Source: G965222335 sp965222335
GTDB taxonomy: Bacteria > Pseudomonadota > Gammaproteobacteria > Pseudomonadales > Halieaceae
DNA: 64,000 bases
NCBI GenBank assembly: GCA_965222335.1
Contig: OZ244944.1
Location: 620,001 to 684,000 of the forward strand
Direction of reading: 5' to 3'
In this document: in pieces, positions 53,220-62,752 of the stretch
Layout of the letters: each line of letters begins with the position of its first letter
Position numbering within the stretch: the stretch's first letter is position 1
Program-made: the position numbers and the translations under genes
Notes under the pieces: model-generated
Databases searched by the model: none
What the model was told of the DNA's origin: nothing
The model's input: the letters and a program-made list of their open reading frames with translations, nothing else

Positions 53220-56200
53220 TCAATGGGGGTTGTTCTTGAGCCAGGCCTCGACATCTGCCCACTGGGATCGCAGGCGCTTTTCGGAAACCGGGAGCCGCGT
53301 GCCGAGCTGCTGGGCAAACAGGGACACCCGGAACTCTTCCAGCATCCAGCGGTATCTCGCCGCTGGCTCGCTCAGCAGCAACAGTCCCAAGCGCGCCTCC
53401 AGCTGTTCCCGCAGCGGCGCCCACAGTGTTTCCAGCTGCTCGGCATTGCGCTGGTCCTTGTCAGGGTGCGCGGGAAAGCGTTCCACCCGCTGCAGCAGCG
53501 CCTTCATGTAGCGCGGATACTGGTCCAGCCAGCTTCTGGGGATATCTGCGAGGCTGCCGCTGCGCCACAGCAGGCTTAGCTGGTGCGCGATATCCCGGTG
53601 CAGGACACCCGCCGGTCCCCTGCGCTCGTCAGGCAGGCGCCGCTGGGCCTGGGCCAGCGGCTGCAGGGCGTTGCGCAGCAAACTCTCCATCTCGATGGCG
53701 ATGGGTACGATGTCACTCTCCCCCGCTGCCAGCCGCTGAGCAAAGTCGCTCTCTTCCCTGGGCAGGTCTTGCTCCAGCTTCAAGGCTGCCGCCCAAGCCG
53801 CATCGATCACCTCATCTACCAGAGCGGCACGCTCCAGCTGCGCCGCCGCCAGCACCAGCATGTCCTCGTTACTGCGCAACAGCTGTTTGCGCAGGTATTT
53901 CACCGGCTGCCGGCGTTGCAGGCGGGCGAGGCGAATAATACCGCGGCGGTGCGCCAGGTGGGCCTCACCCGGATAGTCAAACAGCGCCACGTCGACGTGC
54001 TCGCCACGATCGGCAAAGGCGGGATAGGACACGATCTCCACCCCGGCCTGGCGGAAGCGCCACTCCCGGGGCAGGTCGCCGATATCCCAGCGTGACAGCC
54101 CCTCGCGGGCCGGAGACGCAGGCCCCCTGGCGTGGCTGACGGTTTCCCGGGTATCGCCGCGATAGGCCTGGATCAAGGCCTGCAGGTCACGCCCCTGGTC
54201 CAGCAGCTTACCGTGGGCATCGACTACGCGCACGTTCATCCGGTAGAAATCATCCAGCCGTTCGGGCGCGAAATCCTGCGGCGCGATCTGCACGCCCCCC
54301 AGGCTTGACATGGCCCGGGCCAGGGCATCGGTCAGGGCCTGGTCCCCCACCTCGATCCCGGCCAGGGCGCGATCCACGTAGTCCGGCACGGGCACCAGGT
54401 GCTTGCGCTGGGACTTTGGCAGCCCCTTGACCAGCTGCACACACTTTTCCCGCAGCAGACCGGGCACCAGCCACTCGAAGCGAAACCGGGGCACCCGATT
54501 CAACAGCCCCACCGGCACCGTCACCGAGACCCCGTCAGCGGCGGCGCCCGGCTCGAACTGGTAGCTGAGCCGGAACTGCATGTCCTCCCAGTCGAGGTGG
54601 TCCGGGAACTGCTGCACCAGTTCCGCGCCCGGGTCGCGGGCCTGCAGCAAATCCCGCGGTATCCGCAGGGCGTCGTCGGCGCCGGGAGTGTTTTTCAGCC
54701 AGCCCCGCAGGCGGGATGCGGTGGTGATGTCCTCGGGCAGGCGCTCGGCATAAAAGTCGAACAAAACCTGGTCATCCGCGAGAATATCGCGACGACGCGC
54801 CCGGGACTCGAGCTCCTCCAGCGCCCGCACCTGGCGCAGGTTGTGTTTGAGGAAGCCCGGAGGCGATGACAGCCGCCCCGCCACCAGGCCTTCCCGGATC
54901 AGGATCTCCCGACTCTCCCGCGGCGCGATCGGCCCGTAGTGCACCCGGCGTTTGTCCGCCACCGTGAGCCCGTAAAGGGTCACTCGCTCATAAGCGTTGA
55001 CCCGGCCGCCGCGCGGATTCCAGCGGGGCTCGTAGTAATGGTGCTTGAGCAGCGCCGGGTTGATATCCAGGGTCCACTCCGGGTCGATGCTGGCCACCTC
55101 CCGCGCGAACACGTTGGAGGTCTCGACGATCTCCGCCGCCACCAGCCAGCGGGGACGTTTCCGCGCCAGCGCGGAGCCCGGGAATATCTGCAGCTTGCGA
55201 TTGCGGGCGCCCAGGTACTCGCGGCCTTCCTGGAACTGGGCAATATGCCCCAGCAGTCCCGCCAGCAGGGCCCGGTGCAGCGCGGCGTAATCCGTTTCCT
55301 CTGCCAGCTCCCGCCGCGGTTTCAGGCCCTGCTGGCGACAGGCGATGGCCAACTGGCTGTGGATGTCGCGCCATTCGCGCATCCGCATGAAGGACAGGAA
55401 CTCCTTCTGGCACAGCTTGCGCAGCTGGTTCTGGCTCAGGGCCTGGCGCTGCGCCTCGTAGTAGCGCCAGAGATTGAGCCAGGCCATAAAGTCGGAGCGC
55501 GGGTCGCGGAAACGCGCGTGAGCCTGGTCCGCCTGCTGCTGTTTGTCCGCCGGCCGCTCCCGCGGATCCTGGATGGACAGGGCACTTGCGATCACCAGGA
55601 TCTCGTCGAGGCAGGCCCCCTCTGCCCCCGCCAGCACCATGCGCGCCAGGCGCGGGTCCACCGGCATCCGGGTCATCCGCTTGCCCACCGCGGTCAGCTT
55701 GCCGCGGGGAGTCACTGCACCCAGTTCCTCCAGGAGCTTGTAACCGTCGCGCACCATCCGCGGGTCAGGCGGGTCGATAAAGGGAAAGTCGCGCAGCTCG
55801 CCGAGTCGCAGCTGCAGCATCTGCAGGATCACGGCGGCGAGATTGGTGCGCCGAATTTCGGGGTCGGTGTACTCGGGCCGGCGGGCGAAGTCCTCTTCAC
55901 TGTAGAGACGTATGCAGACGCCGGCGGCGATGCGCCCGCAGCGACCCTTGCGCTGGTCAGCGCTGGCCTGGGAAATCGGCTCGATCGGCAGACGCTGCAC
56001 CTTGGTGCGATAGCTGTAGCGGCTGATACGCGCCTCGCCGGGGTCGATCACGTAGCGAATGCCGGGCACGGTCACCGAGGTTTCCGCCACGTTGGTGGCG
56101 AGGACGATGCGCGTCCCCCGCCGCCGGGACAGATCAAACACCCGCTGCTGTTCACCCTGGCTGAGGCGCGCGTACAGCGGCAGCACGTCGAGCTCGGTAT

Positions 56201-56966
56201 CCCGGCGCAGGCTGCGGGCCAGCTCGCGGATTTCCCGCTCGCCGGAGCAGAACACAAGGATGTCGCCACGGGGACCCAGCTCGCCGCGGTCAATATCTCC
56301 GGCCAGGGCCACGATCTGTTCCTGCACCCCCAGGTCGCGGTCCTCCGCCGGATCGATATACAGCGTCTCCACGGGATAGGTACGCCCGGAGACCTCGATG
56401 ATCGGCGCGTCATCGAAATGCCGGGAGAAGCGCTCGAGATCGATCGTCGCCGAGGTAATGATCAGCTTGAGATCCGGGCGCCTGGGCAGGATGTTCTTCA
56501 GGTAGCCGAGCAGGAAATCGATATTCAGGCTGCGCTCGTGCGCCTCGTCGATGATCAGCGTGTCGTACTGGCGGAGCAGGCGATCTCGCTGAATCTCCGC
56601 CAGCAGGATACCGTCGGTCATCAGCTTGACCGCGGTGTTGGCGGATACCTCGTCGGTGAAGCGCACCTGGTAGCCCACCGTGTCGCCCGGCGCGGTACCC
56701 AGTTCGCTGGCAATGCGCTGGGAGACAGTACGCGCCGCCAGTCGTCGCGGCTGGGTGTGGCCGATGCGCTGCTCACGGCCGCGCCCCAGTTCCAGGCATA
56801 TCTTGGGTAACTGCGTGGTCTTGCCGGAACCGGTCTCCCCGGCCACGATGACCACCTGGTGATCGCGAATGGTACGGGCGATCTCCGCCCGCCGCTCCGC
56901 CACGGGCAATTCCGCAGGGTAGTCGATAGCCGGTATCCGGCGCGTTTCGCCGGCCTGCTCAGACAT
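53220..56966 (-). CDS. hrpA: ATP-dependent RNA helicase HrpA
   Basis: The 1248-residue DEAH helicase has VAGETGSGKTTQLPK (motif I, about 40-54), DEAH in IIDEAHERS, SATIDLERF, the RecA2 domain with the QRKGRCGR arginine motif, HA2/OB-fold regions and the long C-terminal extension found in HrpA. It unwinds RNA or RNA-protein complexes, and in E. coli it clears collided ribosomes. Length is close to the usual 1300. The ATG at 56966 starts 17 bases after the ligase gene. Confidence 0.95.
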   Translation of the reverse strand: MSEQAGETRRIPAIDYPAELPVAERRAEIARTIRDHQVVIVAGETGSGKTTQLPKICLELGRGREQRIGHTQPRRLAARTVSQRIASELGTAPGDTVGYQVRFTDEVSANTAVKLMTDGILLAEIQRDRLLRQYDTLIIDEAHERSLNIDFLLGYLKNILPRRPDLKLIITSATIDLERFSRHFDDAPIIEVSGRTYPVETLYIDPAEDRDLGVQEQIVALAGDIDRGELGPRGDILVFCSGEREIRELARSLRRDTELDVLPLYARLSQGEQQRVFDLSRRRGTRIVLATNVAETSVTVPGIRYVIDPGEARISRYSYRTKVQRLPIEPISQASADQRKGRCGRIAAGVCIRLYSEEDFARRPEYTDPEIRRTNLAAVILQMLQLRLGELRDFPFIDPPDPRMVRDGYKLLEELGAVTPRGKLTAVGKRMTRMPVDPRLARMVLAGAEGACLDEILVIASALSIQDPRERPADKQQQADQAHARFRDPRSDFMAWLNLWRYYEAQRQALSQNQLRKLCQKEFLSFMRMREWRDIHSQLAIACRQQGLKPRRELAEETDYAALHRALLAGLLGHIAQFQEGREYLGARNRKLQIFPGSALARKRPRWLVAAEIVETSNVFAREVASIDPEWTLDINPALLKHHYYEPRWNPRGGRVNAYERVTLYGLTVADKRRVHYGPIAPRESREILIREGLVAGRLSSPPGFLKHNLRQVRALEELESRARRRDILADDQVLFDFYAERLPEDITTASRLRGWLKNTPGADDALRIPRDLLQARDPGAELVQQFPDHLDWEDMQFRLSYQFEPGAAADGVSVTVPVGLLNRVPRFRFEWLVPGLLREKCVQLVKGLPKSQRKHLVPVPDYVDRALAGIEVGDQALTDALARAMSSLGGVQIAPQDFAPERLDDFYRMNVRVVDAHGKLLDQGRDLQALIQAYRGDTRETVSHARGPASPAREGLSRWDIGDLPREWRFRQAGVEIVSYPAFADRGEHVDVALFDYPGEAHLAHRRGIIRLARLQRRQPVKYLRKQLLRSNEDMLVLAAAQLERAALVDEVIDAAWAAALKLEQDLPREESDFAQRLAAGESDIVPIAIEMESLLRNALQPLAQAQRRLPDERRGPAGVLHRDIAHQLSLLWRSGSLADIPRSWLDQYPRYMKALLQRVERFPAHPDKDQRNAEQLETLWAPLREQLEARLGLLLLSEPAARYRWMLEEFRVSLFAQQLGTRLPVSEKRLRSQWADVEAWLKNNPH

Positions 56967-56983
56967 GGCGCGGTATCCGCTCG

Positions 56984-58672
56984 CTAGGGATTGTCGCGCA
57001 GCTCCCGGCGCAGGATCTTGCCCACGTTGGTCTTGGGCAGCTCGCTGCGGAACTCGACCAGTTTGGGCACCTTGTAGGCGGTCAGGCTGCGCCGGCAGAA
57101 CTCGCGCACTTCCTCTGCGGTCAGCTCGCCGGAGCGGCTGACCACAAACATCTTGATCACCTCGCCGGTTGTTTCATCGGGCACTCCCACCGCGGCACAC
57201 TCGAGCACGTCGGGATGCTGGTAGAGTACATCCTCGAGTTCGTTCGGGTACACGTTAAACCCGGACACCACCATCATGTCCTTCTTGCGATCCACGATCT
57301 GCAGGAAGCCGTCCTCGCGAATCATGGCGATGTCGCCGGTGCGGAAGTAGCCCTCCTCGTCCATCACCTTGGCGGTCTCTTCCGGACGATTCCAGTAACC
57401 CTGCATCACCTGGGGCCCGCGCACGCAAAGCTCACCGGCCTCGCCTATACCCAGGACCTCGCCCGCTTCGTCCACGATCCGCACTTCGGTGTTGGGTACC
57501 GGCATGCCGATACTGCCGATGACGATCCGGTTGCCTGGGTTGGTGGACACCACCGGCGAGGTCTCGGTCAGGCCATAGCCCTCGGACACCGGGCAACCGG
57601 TCACCTCCTGCCATTTTTCCGCAGCGGCGTGGGTGAGCGCCATACCACCCGACAGGGTGACCTTGAGGGGGGAGAAATCCAGTTTGCTAAACCCGGCGTT
57701 GTTGACCAGGGCAACGAACAGGGTGTTCAGGCCACAGAACATGGCCGGGCGGTATTCCCTGATGGCCGCCACCACCGAGTCGATGTCGCGGGGGTTGGGC
57801 ACGTATACGGTGTGCCAGCCATTGAGCATGGAGTACACCGAGGTCATAAAGGCATAGATGTGGTAAACCGGCAGGGGCTGTACCAGGACCCGATCATCCT
57901 CCTCCAGCGGGTGGGTGCCCAGGAGGGCGTCCACCTGTAGTACATTGGCGACCAGGTTACCCTGGGACAGCATCGCACCCTTGGCCACCCCGGTGGTGCC
58001 ACCGGTGTACTGCAGCATGGCCAGCGTGTCCGGCGCCTGGGAAACCGGGTCCAGCCGGTGGCGGGCACCGCTGTCCAGTACCCGGTTCAGTGACAGGGCA
58101 CCGGGGATATCAAACGGGGGCACCAGCTTCTTCACATACTTGGCCACGTTGTTGATCAGCAGGCGCTTGAACGGGCTGTGCAGGTCCGCCAGCTCGGTCA
58201 CCACCGTGTATTTCACGCCGGTACGTGGCAGCACCCGCGATACGGCCTGGGCCACGTTGGCCTGCACCACCAGCGCCTTGACCCCGGCGTCGTTGAACTG
58301 GTGTTCAATCTCGCGCTCGCTGTACAGGGGGTTGGTATTGACGATCACCATGCCCGCGCGCAGGGCGCCCAGCACCACCACCGGGTACTGGATCAGGTTG
58401 GGCATCTGCACCGCGATCCGGTCGCCCGGCTCCAGATCAGTGCAGTGCTGCAGCCAGGCGGCAAACTGCGCCGACAGGCGGTCCAGTTCGGAGAAAGACA
58501 GGGTCCTGCCCAGACTGGAAAAAGCGGCGCGCTGGGGAAATTCGGCGAAGGCGTGCTCCGCCATGGCCACCACGTTGTCGAAGCGGTCGACGGGGACCTC
58601 CAGGGGCACGCCCACTTCCTCCGCCACGCGGCGCATTAATTCGGCTTGTGAGCTAACGGACTGATCGGACAC
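56984..58672 (-). CDS. fadD: Long-chain acyl-CoA synthetase FadD-type
   Basis: The 562-residue ANL-family enzyme has YTGGTTGVAKGAML, GYGLTETSPV, TGDIAMIREDGFLQIVDRKKDM and the C-terminal PKTNVGKILRRELR. Long N-terminal and FadD-type motifs favour long-chain fatty acids. It activates fatty acids to acyl-CoA for beta-oxidation. Start GTG at 58672 with AGGAGGAG six bases upstream. It is divergent from a MaoC-type hydratase gene across about 94 bases. Confidence 0.9.
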   Translation of the reverse strand: MSDQSVSSQAELMRRVAEEVGVPLEVPVDRFDNVVAMAEHAFAEFPQRAAFSSLGRTLSFSELDRLSAQFAAWLQHCTDLEPGDRIAVQMPNLIQYPVVVLGALRAGMVIVNTNPLYSEREIEHQFNDAGVKALVVQANVAQAVSRVLPRTGVKYTVVTELADLHSPFKRLLINNVAKYVKKLVPPFDIPGALSLNRVLDSGARHRLDPVSQAPDTLAMLQYTGGTTGVAKGAMLSQGNLVANVLQVDALLGTHPLEEDDRVLVQPLPVYHIYAFMTSVYSMLNGWHTVYVPNPRDIDSVVAAIREYRPAMFCGLNTLFVALVNNAGFSKLDFSPLKVTLSGGMALTHAAAEKWQEVTGCPVSEGYGLTETSPVVSTNPGNRIVIGSIGMPVPNTEVRIVDEAGEVLGIGEAGELCVRGPQVMQGYWNRPEETAKVMDEEGYFRTGDIAMIREDGFLQIVDRKKDMMVVSGFNVYPNELEDVLYQHPDVLECAAVGVPDETTGEVIKMFVVSRSGELTAEEVREFCRRSLTAYKVPKLVEFRSELPKTNVGKILRRELRDNP

Positions 58673-58766
58673 GATCTTCTCCTCCTGCTTATTATTCCGC
58701 ACCAAAGGCCTCGCACCCGTGGTTAACGTATACTGGCTTCACCCTGACTGCAGCGAGACGCAAAGC

Positions 58767-59237
58767 ATGACCATCCGGGAAAATACCACGTTCTCCGAGT
58801 TGGCGGTGGGCCTCAGCGCCACCTTCACGCGCACGATTACGGCGCGCCATATCCAGCTCTTCGCCGCAGCCACCGGCGACGTCAACCCGGTGCACCTGGA
58901 TCCCGCGTTTGCCGCCGGCACCCCTTTTGGAGAGCCCGTGGCCCACGGCATGCTCACCGGTGGCCTGATCTCGGCCGCCCTGGCCACGGTGCTGCCCGGA
59001 CCCGGCACGGTCTACCTGGGCCAGGACCTGCGCTTTCGCCTGCCGGTGCATATTGGCGATACCGTCACCGTTGAGCTGAGCGTGACCGAGAAGCGCGAAC
59101 GGCGCCAGTGGGTTCGCCTCGCCTGCCGCGCCACCAACCAGCACGGCAAGCTGGTGGCCAGTGGCGATGCCGAGGTGATGGCGCCCACGGAGAAACTGCG
59201 CATTGAGCTCCCGCAGGAGCCCCACTTCAGCCCTTAG
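58767..59237 (+). CDS. MaoC-like (R)-enoyl-CoA hydratase
   Basis: The 156-residue hotdog protein has the full catalytic motif: FAAATGDVNPVHLDPAFA with the Asp and His residues, GEPVAHGMLTGGLIS, and YLGQDLRFRLPVHIGDTV. It should hydrate trans-2-enoyl-CoA to the (R)-3-hydroxyacyl-CoA, as in PhaJ. It is divergent from fadD. The last 11 bases overlap the end of the convergent gene. The ATG at 58767 was chosen because it begins the conserved fold. Confidence 0.88.
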   Translation: MTIRENTTFSELAVGLSATFTRTITARHIQLFAAATGDVNPVHLDPAFAAGTPFGEPVAHGMLTGGLISAALATVLPGPGTVYLGQDLRFRLPVHIGDTVTVELSVTEKRERRQWVRLACRATNQHGKLVASGDAEVMAPTEKLRIELPQEPHFSP

Positions 59238-59757
59238 CGGGCGTTTCCCGACTCTCTCCTGCAGGCGCCGCCGCCACTTCCTGGCCCTCGCCAAACTGCT
59301 GGGGATCCAGGTACATCAGCTTCAATACCACCGAGGGCTGCCCCCTGGCCGCGTCGGCACCGAGCACCATGACGTTGGCCTGGTTGTCCTGCACGGTGAC
59401 CCCCGTAATCCCGAAGATCATCACGTTGGGGTCGTGCTGGGCAGTGAACACGGTGATATTCTGCTCCTGCTCCAGAGCCTCCACCAGGCGGCCGATCAAC
59501 ACCGTGAGGCCGTTGCGGAAGGTGCCGAAGTTCAGTTTGCCGCGGAATTCACTGTGATCCAGGGCGAGGTCAAATCGCACCTGTGATTTATCTTCCATCT
59601 GCACCCGGGTCAGGTGCACGGGCCGGCCTTCTACCATGTCCCGGTACAGCGCCTTGGCGTCGGTCCGGCTGGGCTCGAGCAGGGCCTTGTGCAACAGGTT
59701 GACGGACATGGTTAGAAACTTGTCCCGGGGAATGGTCTGGGTCTGATCCTGGGCCAT
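59227..59757 (-). CDS. Conserved hypothetical protein
   Basis: The 176-residue protein has no signal peptide or membrane segment. It looks like a mixed alpha-beta protein (IPRDKFLTMSVNLLHKALLE, FRGKLNFGTFRNGLTVLIGRLVEALEQE, NITVFTAQHDPNVMIFGITGV) with an Ala/Pro/Glu-rich tail. I recognise no family. Good codon usage and the tight convergent overlap with the MaoC gene support it as real. Confidence 0.7.
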   Translation of the reverse strand: MAQDQTQTIPRDKFLTMSVNLLHKALLEPSRTDAKALYRDMVEGRPVHLTRVQMEDKSQVRFDLALDHSEFRGKLNFGTFRNGLTVLIGRLVEALEQEQNITVFTAQHDPNVMIFGITGVTVQDNQANVMVLGADAARGQPSVVLKLMYLDPQQFGEGQEVAAAPAGESRETPAKG

Positions 59758-59890
59758 GAGGAACTCACTGGGTAAAGGGCGGCAAGTCTAATACCTGTCC
59801 CGGGCAAACGCCAGCCAGCGGGGCTGCGGGTGACGCAGGAAACGGGCCTTTGCTATGATCAGCGCCTTGCAATCGCGGCGGGATCAGCGA

Positions 59891-61915
59891 GTGAAACGCG
59901 ACAACCAGCCCTGGCAGCCCATGCCCGGGGCAGAGCTCGAGTGGGCGGCATCCGGGACACCGCGCTCCCGGCAGTTCGACGACGTCTACTACTCCCGCGA
60001 CGATGGCCTGGAGGAGAGCCGCTTCGTCTTCCTCGCGGGCAATCGCCTGCCCGAGCGCTGGTTAAATCGCCGCCAGGCCTTTGTCATCGCCGAGACCGGT
60101 TTCGGCACCGGGCTCAACTTCCTGCTCGCCTGGGAGGCCTGGAGCCAGCTGCCTGCCGGGGCGCCGCCCCTGCACTTCATTTCCGTGGAGCAGTTTCCCC
60201 TGGAGCGCGCCGACCTGGCGAGGGCCCTGGCGACGTGGCCGCAGCTGGCCGCCTTCGCCGACGCCCTGTGCACCCAGTACCCGGAGCGCCTGCCCGGCAC
60301 CCACCGCCTGGTATTTGCCGATGGCGCCGTGATCCTGGACCTGTGGTGGGCCGAGGCCAGCGAGGCCCTGTCCGACCTGGCCGCCCGGGGAGAGCCGTTG
60401 GTAGATGCCTGGTTCCTGGACGGCTTCGCCCCCGCGCGCAATCTCGCCATGTGGTCGCCGGACCTGTTGCAACTGCTCGCCCCCCTCAGTCGAGAGGGCG
60501 CCACCTTCGCCACCTTTACCGCCGCGGGCGCCGTGCGCAGAACCCTGGAAAATGCCGGCTTCGCGGTCACCCGGGCACCCGGCTTCGGGCGCAAGCGCGA
60601 GCGCCTCCTGGGCGAGCTGGAACAGCGACCGGCCCCGTCACCGGTCACGGGAACACCCTGGGACCTGCCTGCCCGGACGCCGGCGCGACCCCGCTCGGCC
60701 CTGGTTCTGGGTGCCGGACTCGCGGGCTGCGCCGCCGCGCACGCCCTCGCCCGGCGCGGGATCGCGGTCACCCTGCTGGAGCAGGATACCCTGGCCGGTG
60801 GCGCCTCCGGCAACGCCCAGGGGGTGTTGTACACGCGCCTGTCACCGCGGCATTCCGCGCTGGTGGATTTCGCCCTGCTCAGCTTCAGCCACGCCAGCCG
60901 GCACTACGCACAGCTGTTCCGGGAGCAACGACTGCGGGAGGGAATTGACGGGGCCCTCTGCGGCAGTTTTCATCAGCAGGCGGACAACGACGAACTCGAC
61001 CTGATGGCGAGCCGGCTGCGGGAAATCCCCGGCCTCGCCCGGGTCCTGGACGCGGAGACCGCCGATGCCTACCTGGGAGTACACCAGGGACAGCGCGGCT
61101 ACTGGTACCCCGCATCGGGCTGGCTGCGACCCGCCGCCGCCTGCCGCGCCTGGGTCGAGCACCCCCGGGTGAGCCTGCAGGAACTCTGTGGCTCCCTCAC
61201 CCTGCAGCGCGAGGGGGAGGCCTGGATCGCCCGCAACGACAGCGGCGAAGTCCTCGCCGGGGCCGACTGTGCGATCATCGCCACCGGTCACGCCGCCGCC
61301 ACAAGCGCTGACCTGGACTGGCTGCCCCTGCGTCCGATTCGCGGCCAGACCACGCGGGTACCGGCAAGCGCCACCGGCGACACGCTCAGGGCCGTGTTCT
61401 GCCACCGCGGCTACATCGCCCCCGCGGTCAATGGCGAACACTGTATCGGCGCAACCTTTGGCGGCGCAACCATTGGCCTGGAGGATGACAACCTGGAGGT
61501 TGACCCCGACGACCAGGCCTACAACCTGCAACGCCTGGCCGAGGCGGTGCCGGACTGGGAGCCCGCCCTGGCGGCCCTGGCCCCGGAATCTCTCGGTGGC
61601 CGGGTCGGCTTTCGCTGCGCCAGCCCGGACTACCTGCCGCTGGTGGGCCGGGTGCCGGACCGCGCCGCCTTCCTCGAGGACTACGCCGGCCTGCGGCGCA
61701 ATGCCCGACGCGACATCAAGGTGCGCGGCCGCTACCAGGGCGGGCTCTACCTGAGCACCGCCCACGGCTCACGCGGCCTCACCTCGACGCCCCTGGCCGC
61801 GGAAATCCTGGCCAGTGAAATCTGCCACGAGCCACCCCCGGTGCAGCGGGACCTCTGCCGGGCGCTGGCCCCCGCGCGATTCCTGATCCGCGACCTGGGG
61901 CGCAAACGGCAATGA
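59891..61915 (+). CDS. mnmC: tRNA 5-methylaminomethyl-2-thiouridine biosynthesis bifunctional protein
   Basis: The 674-residue protein has an N-terminal DUF752 methyltransferase domain (FDDVYYSRDDGLEESRFVF, ETGFGTGLNFLLAW) and a C-terminal FAD oxidoreductase (LVLGAGLAGCAAAHALARRGIAVTLLEQ). The two domains together are the mark of MnmC, which finishes the wobble-U34 modification in tRNAs for Glu, Gln and Lys. The GTG at 59891 after GGGA is preferred to an ATG at 59855, because it puts the conserved start at the family's usual distance. Confidence 0.95.
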   Translation: MKRDNQPWQPMPGAELEWAASGTPRSRQFDDVYYSRDDGLEESRFVFLAGNRLPERWLNRRQAFVIAETGFGTGLNFLLAWEAWSQLPAGAPPLHFISVEQFPLERADLARALATWPQLAAFADALCTQYPERLPGTHRLVFADGAVILDLWWAEASEALSDLAARGEPLVDAWFLDGFAPARNLAMWSPDLLQLLAPLSREGATFATFTAAGAVRRTLENAGFAVTRAPGFGRKRERLLGELEQRPAPSPVTGTPWDLPARTPARPRSALVLGAGLAGCAAAHALARRGIAVTLLEQDTLAGGASGNAQGVLYTRLSPRHSALVDFALLSFSHASRHYAQLFREQRLREGIDGALCGSFHQQADNDELDLMASRLREIPGLARVLDAETADAYLGVHQGQRGYWYPASGWLRPAAACRAWVEHPRVSLQELCGSLTLQREGEAWIARNDSGEVLAGADCAIIATGHAAATSADLDWLPLRPIRGQTTRVPASATGDTLRAVFCHRGYIAPAVNGEHCIGATFGGATIGLEDDNLEVDPDDQAYNLQRLAEAVPDWEPALAALAPESLGGRVGFRCASPDYLPLVGRVPDRAAFLEDYAGLRRNARRDIKVRGRYQGGLYLSTAHGSRGLTSTPLAAEILASEICHEPPPVQRDLCRALAPARFLIRDLGRKRQ

Positions 61916-62718
61916 ATGCACGCCCACGCCAATGGCCTGCGCCCTGGCCCTGCGCCCTGCTGTGCCTGTCATTGCTGCTCAGCGGGCCCGGCTCCGGCCA
62001 GGAACCCCTGACCTACAAGGTACTGGAGCGCATGCCCCAGTCGCGGGCCAATTTTGTCCAGGGACTGCAGATTGTCGACGATCGGCTCTATGTCAGCAGC
62101 GGCGGCTATGGCCGCTCCCAACTGTTGCGCTATCGCCTGCCCGAGGCCGAGCTGGAACTCGCCCGGGCACTCGACCCCCGCCTGTTCGCGGAGGGTCTCG
62201 CGGTGGTCGGCGACGAGGTGTTCCAGCTGACCTGGCGCGCACGCATGGTCCTCGTCTACCACCGCGAGGCGCTCACGCCCAAACGCTGGTTCAGGATTCC
62301 CGGCGAGGGCTGGGGGCTGACCTGGAACGGCAGCGAACTCATCTACAGCGACGGCAGCGACCACCTGCATTTCATGGATCCAGAGGACGGCCACATCCTG
62401 CGCAGCGTTCAGGTGACCGCCGGCGGGCGCCCGGTCACCCGGCTCAATGAGCTGGAGTGGATTGACGGCAGCGTTTGGGCGAACGTCTGGCAAAGCGATA
62501 CTATTGTGGTGGTTGATCCGGCCTCCGGTGCGGTCACGTCGCAACTTGACCTGACTGGCCTCCTGCCGGACAGTGAGCGCAGGCCCGATACCGATGTGCT
62601 CAACGGCATCGCCCGGGACCCCGCCTCCGGTGCCATCTGGGTAACCGGCAAACGCTGGCCCTGGATCTACCGCATCGAGGCGTTGCCCACCGCGGCGAAC
62701 GACGAGCAAGCACCCTGA
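61912..62718 (+). CDS. Glutamine-cyclotransferase-like secreted protein
   Basis: The 268-residue protein has a signal peptide (about 1-29) and a beta-propeller with motifs of the plant/bacterial glutaminyl-peptide cyclotransferase family: FVQGLQIVDDRLYVSSGGYGRS, FAEGLAVVGDEVFQLTWR, GWGLTWNGSELIYSDGSD, RLNELEWIDGSVWANVWQS and DVLNGIARDP. It may convert N-terminal Gln to pyroglutamate. The ATG overlaps the mnmC stop (ATGA). Confidence 0.88.
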   Translation: MNARPRQWPAPWPCALLCLSLLLSGPGSGQEPLTYKVLERMPQSRANFVQGLQIVDDRLYVSSGGYGRSQLLRYRLPEAELELARALDPRLFAEGLAVVGDEVFQLTWRARMVLVYHREALTPKRWFRIPGEGWGLTWNGSELIYSDGSDHLHFMDPEDGHILRSVQVTAGGRPVTRLNELEWIDGSVWANVWQSDTIVVVDPASGAVTSQLDLTGLLPDSERRPDTDVLNGIARDPASGAIWVTGKRWPWIYRIEALPTAANDEQAP

Positions 62719-62752
62719 ACGCGCGACCTTTCGCGCCCTGAAAGAGACTGCC

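Noticed and set aside
54939..56810. A 623-codon plus-strand frame opposite hrpA
   Set aside because: It is an antisense shadow; hrpA on the minus strand has complete helicase motifs and the frame itself is low in structure and rich in His/Gln/Arg.
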